Shown: piece by piece, positions 54,234 to 61,374 of the stretch | Position numbering within the stretch: position 1 is the first letter of the stretch | Layout of the letters: each line of letters starts with the position of its first letter | Assembly (NCBI GenBank): GCA_041655755.1 | Contig: JBBAEY010000002.1 | Span: 7,228 to 71,227, forward strand | Direction of reading: 5' to 3' | Origin: JAAYFT01 sp041655755 | GTDB lineage: Bacteria > Bacillota > Clostridia > Tissierellales > Tissierellaceae | Length of the DNA stretch: 64,000 nt | Program-made: the position numbers and the translations under genes | The notes under the pieces: model-generated | What the model saw: the letters and a program-made list of their open reading frames with translations, nothing else | Databases searched by the model: none | What the model was told of the DNA's origin: nothing

Positions 54234-55727
54234 TCAACGTGCGTTTACGGTTCCTATGTCGGTTACCTGTCCGCTTTGGACGGTAACTCCTGTTTTAAAG
54301 GGAGTGGATTTTCCATAAATATATAACCCATATTTATTAGGATCAAGGGCAAGGGTAAAGGACCCGTCACTTTGTATTTCTGCCTGCAGTGTATGGTCGT
54401 CGGGACCAGAGATATTGCCCGGCCTGGTAGCCACCACCTTTATTCCCGGGGATACCCCGGTTACTACACCCTTTAGGATGCCCTTGCTATTATCTACCGT
54501 ATAGGTTTGGCCGGGATCGCTTGCCTTAACCGTTATTCGATCCCTTATCGGCATTCTTTGAAAGTCTATATGATAGGTTCCGGTAGGCACTACCATTGAA
54601 TAACGGCCCTGCTCATCTGTTTCTAAACAACCGATGGTCCTCATAGTCTCACTACGCACGAAGCATATGAGGACACCCTCCTTGGGGGTACCAGTATAGG
54701 GATCCCTTACTACACCGCCTACCACGGCAGCCTGGTTGGCAGCCATCATTATAAAATCTCTGTGTTCTCCGGCAAAGTCCTTAAAGGCATCCACATTTAT
54801 CTGCACCATCCTTTTATCATCCGCTGCCAGGCTTGTGTAAGTTACCATAGCCTTACCGGAAGCATCGGTTGTCGTCTCGGACTTGGACAACTGTGCATTT
54901 CTTTCACCTAATTCAAAGGCAAATGCATCGAAAACAACCTTCGCACCCTCTACTGGATTTCCGGCTTCATCAGTTACCATAACTGCAATGGTAGCGGTCT
55001 GCCCTCCACCTTCGGGCAAGGTTTCCGGGAATACAATAGACATGCTTATACTTTCCAGTTGCTGGCCTTCGGTCCTATCCCCTTCCGTGCCTTCCAAAAG
55101 GTCTATTATCCTCGACCCGTCGGGACGCTCTGCATTATACACTGCATTCGCAGTAAACCTAGCCATCTGATCCCTTCTTATGTAGGAATCACTTAGGTAT
55201 TCAAGCCCCTCCGTAAGGCCCAGCTCACCGGCCAATTTGTCGTAACCGGTCGGCCACTCCAGTTCTTCGGTCTCGTATCCAAGTATTCTTATGAGGATGG
55301 CCGCCCATTGAGCCATCTGGAGATTATCGCCTGGTCCGTATTTTCCGTCTCCGTAACCCCCTATTATGCCTTCTCCCGCAGCCAGGTTAATCCAGCCAAG
55401 GGCCCATTCGTGGTCTCCCATGCCTGCATACACGTCGTCGAAGGCCTGGGTCAGTGTCTCTGCCTGCGCCACATCCTTTTTGTCAAATCCAGCAAGGAAG
55501 ACTGCCACCTTTGCGGCCTCTGCTCGGGTTAAGTTGTCATCGGGGTAAAAGAGACCGTCTCCTCGGCCGGATAATACACCCAATTCCACCATTTGTTCTA
55601 TGGCATTCCTGTAGGGGCTATTCTCTATGTCAGTCATTGGCTCGGCAGCAGTTGTTACCGCTGTGCTTAAAAGTACGGATAGAATTATGAATAGGGCAAT
55701 TATTCTTTTGTTCATACTTTTGTTCAT
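54234..55727 (-). CDS. S-layer-homology surface protein with Ig-like and carboxypeptidase-regulatory-like domains
   Basis: 497 residues. Signal peptide (RIIALFIILSVLLSTAVTTA), two clear SLH repeats (about 35-80, LSGRGDGLFYPDDNLTRAEA; about 92-150, IIGGYGDGKYGPGDNL), a weaker third, an invasin/Big_1-like Ig domain (about 220-330; GNPVEGAKVVFDAF), then a carboxypeptidase-regulatory-like fold (GGVVRDPYTGTPKEGVL, DEQGRYSMVVPTGTY). SLH domains anchor to pyruvylated secondary wall polymer. Base composition and codon use are visibly GC-richer than the neighbours, suggesting transfer. The N-terminal MNKSMNKR is a small duplication. AGGAGG precedes the ATG. Confidence 0.88.
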   Translation of the reverse strand: MNKSMNKRIIALFIILSVLLSTAVTTAAEPMTDIENSPYRNAIEQMVELGVLSGRGDGLFYPDDNLTRAEAAKVAVFLAGFDKKDVAQAETLTQAFDDVYAGMGDHEWALGWINLAAGEGIIGGYGDGKYGPGDNLQMAQWAAILIRILGYETEELEWPTGYDKLAGELGLTEGLEYLSDSYIRRDQMARFTANAVYNAERPDGSRIIDLLEGTEGDRTEGQQLESISMSIVFPETLPEGGGQTATIAVMVTDEAGNPVEGAKVVFDAFAFELGERNAQLSKSETTTDASGKAMVTYTSLAADDKRMVQINVDAFKDFAGEHRDFIMMAANQAAVVGGVVRDPYTGTPKEGVLICFVRSETMRTIGCLETDEQGRYSMVVPTGTYHIDFQRMPIRDRITVKASDPGQTYTVDNSKGILKGVVTGVSPGIKVVATRPGNISGPDDHTLQAEIQSDGSFTLALDPNKYGLYIYGKSTPFKTGVTVQSGQVTDIGTVNAR

Positions 55728-55923
55728 ACTCTTTTCCTCCTTTCAATTGCCTGTTCAACTTATCATCAGTATATCATACTTTTCATATGGTTTAGGTAAA
55801 TTGTTTTATCTGCTAGTAAAAAACAGGCACTTACAGCTTTAAACTATTTCCCTTGCCCTTTTAAAAGAAATCAGAATAGCTCAAGGGATATCCATGATAC
55901 CCTGGATGTTTTTTATAGTTTAC
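55728..55923. other. Stretch between SLH gene and pirin remnant
   Basis: About 200 bases holding the SLH gene ribosome site and an AT-rich upstream region with TATACT-like -10 candidates. I see no gene. Confidence 0.5.
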
Positions 55924-56696
55924 TTAAAGGGTAGAACCATAGTTTAAGGTCTGCTTTAAAAAACTTCCATCTCTTAACTCCCGAAATGCTAATTCTAGTT
56001 CATCTCTGGTATTCATCACTATTGGTCCACCCCAGGACACAGGTTCTTCAAGTCTATTTGAGCTTACAAATAAAATCTGTATTTCCTCATCAAGAGATTC
56101 TATATCCAGAGAGTATCCATTCCTTTTGTCAGGATGTTTATCTCTCCATTGTTTAGCCGTTATTCCAAAAAGTGCAACATTAAGAACATCTGCTTCACTG
56201 GCGTAAGTTCAAGAAATTTGATAGGATGTCAACTCTGGTGGAATTAAATTTTCCTTAATAGCGTCCGTATGAATTCTATAATTCAACTTAGAAATCTCAC
56301 GGTTAAAATTCCAGTTTAGAGAAAGTTTACTACTTTCATCATTTTTCAATCTTTTATAGTCTTTAATTATGTAAAGTTTAAATTCTGCAGATATCCAGGA
56401 AGCAAATTCAAAAGCAATATCAGAATGTGCAAATGTTCCACCATATCTCTCTGCTTTTGTAACAATACCAATTGCATTTACTGACCTTGTCCATTTTGAA
56501 GGAGACATCGTAAATGCATTAGGTCCAGCTTCTTTTCTAGACCCGTCGAATTCGACGGGTTTAGAATCTGGATTATGTAGACTTTCCCACAATCCTAAGA
56601 ATTCTATCGTGTCTCTGTTGCGCATCCAATTTTTAATAACATCATTAGGCTCATCACTTTTGCATGAATAGTCTCTTTAATAGGTCGCTTTGACAT
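55924..56696 (-). pseudogene. Chimeric pseudogene: KilA-N domain remnant joined to a pirin C-terminal tail
   Basis: The minus strand from 56696 starts with MSKRPIKE, then shifts frame. The KilA-N signature follows (KNWMRNRDTIEFLGLW, AFEFASWISAEFKLYIIKDY), an in-frame TGA stop at 56209-56211, then continuing KilA-like sequence (YASEADVLNVALFGITAKQW). Around 56120 it changes to a pirin C-terminal sequence (LEEPVSWGGPIVMNTRDELE) and stops at 55924. KilA-N proteins are phage-type DNA-binding proteins. With at least one frameshift, one premature stop and a junction, this is almost certainly non-functional debris of two genes. A shortened KilA-N protein from the central 56209-56625 frame could still be made. 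Confidence 0.85.
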
Positions 56697-56758
56697 AAAA
56701 CCACCCCCATCTTGTATTATTAGATTACCATAAATATATATATTAGTAGTATATCCTT

Positions 56759-56887
56759 CTAATTAAGTGTATTTGTTAAATTCTTTAATTTTTCTTTTGA
56801 AAGTTTATTTTTTATTTTACCAAAGCAATACGAAGCCAACCCAAAAGCACACATATGAGTTCCTATCATTATTATCTCGTTTCTCAT
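56759..56887 (-). CDS. 42-residue small ORF, second of a coupled pair after hsdR
   Basis: MRNEIIMIGTHMCAFGLASY, then CFGKIKNKLSKEKLKNLTNTLN. One short hydrophobic segment and a basic helix. Its ATG overlaps the stop of the preceding small ORF (TAATG), implying translational coupling. Unrecognised. Confidence 0.45.
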   Translation of the reverse strand: MRNEIIMIGTHMCAFGLASYCFGKIKNKLSKEKLKNLTNTLN

Positions 56888-57030
56888 TATTGTTGTCCCA
56901 AGGGGCTACAATACTCATTTTTAAATCTCTTCCAATCTACATTCTTATCATCATACATGTCCAAAAACTTCTGCAAATCAAGAAAAGCAGCAGCACCAAT
57001 AAAAATTGGTACTACTGCTTTAATAATCAT
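56887..57030 (-). CDS. 47-residue small ORF directly after hsdR
   Basis: MIIKAVVPIFIGAAAFLDLQ, then KFLDMYDDKNVDWKRFKNEY and CSPLGQQ. One hydrophobic N-terminal helix and an acidic-basic tail. It begins 37 bases after the hsdR stop. A longer form from an in-frame TTG inside that gap is possible (adding LFSLFEEVNFK). The ribosome site is weak (GAAGAAG). Unrecognised. Confidence 0.5.
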   Translation of the reverse strand: MIIKAVVPIFIGAAAFLDLQKFLDMYDDKNVDWKRFKNEYCSPLGQQ

Positions 57031-57067
57031 CTTAAAATTTACTTCTTCAAATAAAGAGAACAAGGTC

Positions 57068-60000
57068 TTAGTTATACTTTTCTTTCATCTCTAAAAAGTA
57101 CTCGGGTATTTCCTCGTTTATTAGGTACATCATATGAGCCAGTTGATTACCTGCTTCTTTGTTTTCTGCCTTATCATAATCAATACTTGCTTGAAGTTCG
57201 TCAATATAGGGGATAACATCCTTCTTTGAGGGCTCAAATTGCTCCAAGGACTTAGATAGTATTTTACCGTCTACACCCCAAGTTTTTGCAAAATCGGCTG
57301 TTTCCTCTTCGACTCTTGCTCGCTTCCAATTTTCAAAGTCTTGGTCAAAATCCAACTCCGCTTTTATATGCCCGGTTAATAGTTCAGTTTCCACAAACTC
57401 CTTAAGCAATTTAGCCTGTTCCGCCTGACCCATATCGCTAAGCTCCTGTATCTCTTCATAAATTAGCCTAAGTGTTTCATCGTCTACAGTCTTAAAACCC
57501 TTCTCAACCTTTATTCTGGAGCCTATAAGGCTTAATATATGTTTATCGTCTATAACTTGGGTAGCTGTTATTCTGGTCTTTCCGCTTAAAGGAGTTACAG
57601 GTATGTCAATAGGGTCTATTATTGTCTTTCCGATTAAGTTTTTATATGCACCTACATATTTTAGCCAAGTATGCTCATCCATTTTAAATCGCTGATTATC
57701 CCATACATACTCATAATATTGCATAACCGTACCCAACTGCTTAGAAGTATCCACAAAACATAGGATAAAATACTCTTTAGTTTTGGTATCTGATTTTAGA
57801 CTTTCCCATTCGGTTGGGTCGGATAAAGCCTTTTTCATATCTTCAACCATTATAGATAACTTTTCAACTGCCGTATTGTAATCTTCCACAATAGCCCTAG
57901 AGCTTGAACCACCACTGCCATATAGTTTTAAGGCTATATTCACTTGTTCCTCCGTCATTTTTGGGTATTGAAAATTGACGATAGAGCCAAACTCCTTATC
58001 CCTATTATAAATCCTATTTGTCCTAGAATAAGCCTGTATTAGGTCCTGTAGTTGCATATTCCTATCTACATATAGGGTATTAATAAACTTGGAGTCATAG
58101 CCTGTAAGCAACTGTTTCGCCACTATTATTAAGTCTATATTTTTAGAATTTCTCCCGCTGCCACCTCGGGTGCCTCTTGCTACAATATCCTCAAAATATG
58201 CTTCTTCACCTTTTTTCAAGTCACCGCTGACAAATTCAATGCCCGTAAAGCTGGCATAATCTTTAAACATCATCTCGACAGTCCCTGGCTTTATATTACC
58301 TTCTTTGTTTTCGCCCTCAAAACTAAAGGTTAGAGCAATGTTAATGCCATTTTCTTTGTTTTCAAGTTGTTTTTTAAACTCTTCATAATAAGCAACAGCC
58401 CTTGGCCTTTTTTCAACAGTTAGTATAGCATTAAAAATCCTATTCATGGACTGTTCTTCCCAGTTAGCCAATATTCTTTCCACAACCCTAGGTATGTGAG
58501 TTTTATCCTGATAGATAAGGATATCCCTCTTAGCAGCCTCTCTTTCAACCTCAAGGTCAGTCCAGCCATAGACCATTCGCTCTAATTCAAGCTTTGGTAT
58601 ATCTGGCTTTTCTTCTTCAATTTTTTCTTTTACCTGTTCTCTAAGGTTTTCGTAGCTGATAAATTCCCCTGTGTTGATATAATCCACATTAAAGCCCAGC
58701 ACATTGCCGTCTGCGATGGCTTGGTCTATGGTGTATTTATGTAATTCTGGGCCAAAGAGCTTTTCAGTGGTGTCGATTACTTCGCTCTTTTGATTTATCA
58801 TACCCTTGACTTGGTTTTCGTCAAATAAAGGTGTACCTGTATAACCATAAAACAGACCGTTTTTCTTAAAGAAGGTCTTAATATTGACCATCATTCCACC
58901 CATGGTAGTCCTATGGGCTTCGTCAATGATAAAGACTATTTTCTTGTTTGCCAGTCCGTAATCTTCGCCTTCCATAAGTTCTTTGACCAAATTGTTTAGC
59001 TTAAAGGTTGTGGTTACCACGATACCTCTCTTTGGTGATAGGAGTTGTTTCTTTAACTGATGGGTATACTTGGTATCGTCAACTGATACGGCTTCATAGG
59101 TGGAGTAGGCTTTAAAGTTCTCACTGGTCTTTTTGTCTAGTTCCTTTCTGTCTACTAGGAATATAACCTTATCAAAACCGCCACGGGTAGAAAGGAAGAG
59201 GGCAGTTTTAAAGCTAGTAATTGTCTTACCCGAGCCTGTAGTATGCCAGACATAGCCACCATGGGGAATTTTGTCTTCATTATCAAGGCCAAAGGCTGCC
59301 AATTCCACCGCTTGCAGGGCATATACTTGATAGGGTCGCATTATCATATGCCTACGATTTTCCTCATCTTCGGCTTCATCGATAATCAGATAGTCTCCCA
59401 CAAGTTGATGGGCCATAGGTATCATTAGAAAGCTAGCTATAATCTCTTTCCAGTCATTGATAGGGTTATTGTACCTGTCTGCCCAGCCAAAGACAAATTT
59501 AAGATTAAAGTCATTTATAGTCTTGGGAGTTGCAAAATATCTAGTAGCCACTTCCGAGGTAATGACCATCATTTGAGAAAATGCCATAAAATTGTTTGTA
59601 TATTCACCGTCTCCATAGTACCTTTTAAACTGATAAAAGGCTTCCGTTAAGGACTTGTCTGTTCTCTTTTGCTCAATATTAATTAAGGGTAAACCATTGA
59701 TTAATAGGACTATATCAAAGCGGTTACCATTAGGTGTAGATACTTCTCTGGCTATGGTATAGGAGGAATCACCACCGCTGACCTGTGCCTTTTTAAATAT
59801 GGTCAGGGTTATTTGCTTTCGTGTTACTTTTGGATTGTCATCCCTGTAAATGCCGTCAATCTTGCCGATGGAGCCTTCCATAGAAAGAACCTTAGCCGCC
59901 TCAAAGCTATTGGCTGTTTGATTAACCTTAGCCATTACCTGCCCAAACTCTGTATCTGTTAAGGGTACGCCTTCCAGCATATCCCCGTTAATTCGATTGA

Positions 60001-60154
60001 GCTCACTTCGCCAGAAGCTGATTAAATCGTCTACTGTAACCTTTTGCTTGTTGCCGTCCAGCTCATCTGGTGCTAGCCATCTATATTTTACAAGTTCCCG
60101 AACAAATCTTTCTTGAAAAGACCGTTCGGCTACATTTTTCTTATATTCAGACAT
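57068..60154 (-). CDS. hsdR: Type I restriction enzyme R subunit
   Basis: 1028 residues, full length. The N-terminal nuclease region (NRFDIVLLINGLPLINIEQK, a PD-(D/E)xK-type block), then a superfamily 2 motor: Walker A HTTGSGKTITSF, DEAH box IDEAHRTTMGG, and motif VI-like IQAYSRTNRIY. The C-terminal helical domain binds the methylase. It cleaves unmethylated DNA after translocation. AAAGGAGG precedes the ATG. hsdS lies 23 bases upstream, so the three genes form one operon hsdM-hsdS-hsdR. Confidence 0.96.
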   Translation of the reverse strand: MSEYKKNVAERSFQERFVRELVKYRWLAPDELDGNKQKVTVDDLISFWRSELNRINGDMLEGVPLTDTEFGQVMAKVNQTANSFEAAKVLSMEGSIGKIDGIYRDDNPKVTRKQITLTIFKKAQVSGGDSSYTIAREVSTPNGNRFDIVLLINGLPLINIEQKRTDKSLTEAFYQFKRYYGDGEYTNNFMAFSQMMVITSEVATRYFATPKTINDFNLKFVFGWADRYNNPINDWKEIIASFLMIPMAHQLVGDYLIIDEAEDEENRRHMIMRPYQVYALQAVELAAFGLDNEDKIPHGGYVWHTTGSGKTITSFKTALFLSTRGGFDKVIFLVDRKELDKKTSENFKAYSTYEAVSVDDTKYTHQLKKQLLSPKRGIVVTTTFKLNNLVKELMEGEDYGLANKKIVFIIDEAHRTTMGGMMVNIKTFFKKNGLFYGYTGTPLFDENQVKGMINQKSEVIDTTEKLFGPELHKYTIDQAIADGNVLGFNVDYINTGEFISYENLREQVKEKIEEEKPDIPKLELERMVYGWTDLEVEREAAKRDILIYQDKTHIPRVVERILANWEEQSMNRIFNAILTVEKRPRAVAYYEEFKKQLENKENGINIALTFSFEGENKEGNIKPGTVEMMFKDYASFTGIEFVSGDLKKGEEAYFEDIVARGTRGGSGRNSKNIDLIIVAKQLLTGYDSKFINTLYVDRNMQLQDLIQAYSRTNRIYNRDKEFGSIVNFQYPKMTEEQVNIALKLYGSGGSSSRAIVEDYNTAVEKLSIMVEDMKKALSDPTEWESLKSDTKTKEYFILCFVDTSKQLGTVMQYYEYVWDNQRFKMDEHTWLKYVGAYKNLIGKTIIDPIDIPVTPLSGKTRITATQVIDDKHILSLIGSRIKVEKGFKTVDDETLRLIYEEIQELSDMGQAEQAKLLKEFVETELLTGHIKAELDFDQDFENWKRARVEEETADFAKTWGVDGKILSKSLEQFEPSKKDVIPYIDELQASIDYDKAENKEAGNQLAHMMYLINEEIPEYFLEMKEKYN

Positions 60155-60177
60155 TGATACGCCTCCTTTCCTTTGAT

Positions 60178-61374
60178 TTAGACAAACATCTCTGATAAAT
60201 AAGCATTTTTGAGGGCTTGTAGCTTATTTAGTTTGCTTTGTTGAGTGCTAATGAGGGAGTCTAGGTTGGTAAAGAATGAGCCGATTTTAGCTTGCTCCTT
60301 GACTGACGGGGTATTTATATTCAAGTTCATCATTGTGTCTGCATTTAATTTAGCACGACTTCCACCAACTAAATAAGGCTCAATATTGAAGACTTTGAAT
60401 ACATATTTTAAAAATTTATTATCTGAAACACCGTCTATTGCTTGGATAACATGTGCATGATTATTTACCCATACCTTACCATTTACATAATGAACTGGAT
60501 AGTCATATAAATCATTTGCACCGTCTTCGGCAATTAATACAAACTCTCCTTCATGGGTAAAACCTTTTACATAATCGAGTATTCCATTAGCACCATAATA
60601 AGGAACCTTGCCCGATATTCGATTAGATGCCGTTACTGGCACTCTTAAATTATCGAACCTATTAGCAAGAAAATCCAACTTACGCACTTCCCACGGCTCT
60701 GTAAACCCTGCAAACCTGCGTTTCGGATAAAGCTCCCCTTCCTTAGGAAACATCTCCGAAAAATAAGCTGACTTAGTGGCTTTCAGTTTATCCAACTTTC
60801 GCTGATGAAGGGTGATGAGGTTGTCTATAATGGAAAAGAAGTTGCTTATTTGTTTTTGTTCTAATGGTGTTGGAATTACTATATCCATACCTCTTACTTT
60901 ACTAATACTTGTTCTTGTACGGGTACTTCCTTGTGCATCATTATTAATTTGTTTTAGAAAAAAACTGCTCTTTGTCATACATATGAAATAATTATTTTTC
61001 ACTAAAGTTTGATTAAGTTTTATTTTAATAGCATCAGATGATAAAACATACATTTTATCTGTATCAGGGCATTGTATTGTAAGTCCAGCTGGCATCATCT
61101 TTGCCATAACTAAATCTCCACTTCCCACTATGCACCTTTTAATTTCTTTAGCATGTTCAAATGTCGTATATCTAACATTATCATCTTGCCAACCAATTTC
61201 ACCAATATTACTCAATTGGATAATTCTCGCTTCTTTATCGTTAGTATAATGTACTGTTTTCAGATTACTACCAAATGGTCCATCTGCTATATCATTAATA
61301 AGTTCTGATAACTTACGCTGTTCCCAAGGGTCAGTAAATCCTTCAAATCTTCTTTTTGGCACTAGCTTTTTCAT
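60178..61374 (-). CDS. hsdS: Type I restriction enzyme specificity subunit S
   Basis: 398 residues in two halves, each a target-recognition domain followed by a conserved helix. The halves start with near-repeats, RRFEGFTDPWEQRKLSEL and RRFAGFTEPWEVRKLDFL, and end with LDKLKATKSAYFSEMF and LNKLQALKNAYLSEMF. These duplicated spacers are where recombination can swap specificity. The recognition sequence should be bipartite but cannot be read from the protein. Its start overlaps the hsdM stop by four bases. Confidence 0.95.
   Translation of the reverse strand: MKKLVPKRRFEGFTDPWEQRKLSELINDIADGPFGSNLKTVHYTNDKEARIIQLSNIGEIGWQDDNVRYTTFEHAKEIKRCIVGSGDLVMAKMMPAGLTIQCPDTDKMYVLSSDAIKIKLNQTLVKNNYFICMTKSSFFLKQINNDAQGSTRTRTSISKVRGMDIVIPTPLEQKQISNFFSIIDNLITLHQRKLDKLKATKSAYFSEMFPKEGELYPKRRFAGFTEPWEVRKLDFLANRFDNLRVPVTASNRISGKVPYYGANGILDYVKGFTHEGEFVLIAEDGANDLYDYPVHYVNGKVWVNNHAHVIQAIDGVSDNKFLKYVFKVFNIEPYLVGGSRAKLNADTMMNLNINTPSVKEQAKIGSFFTNLDSLISTQQSKLNKLQALKNAYLSEMFV

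Noticed and set aside
56767..57054. 95-codon plus-strand frame (starts MYLLNSLIFLL)
   Set aside because: The minus strand of the same stretch holds two tidy coupled small ORFs following hsdR; the plus frame has no ribosome site and is Phe/Leu-rich as expected from AT-rich antisense.
60178..61374. Repeated blocks in hsdS as a mobile-element repeat
   Set aside because: They are the normal internal duplication of type I specificity subunits.
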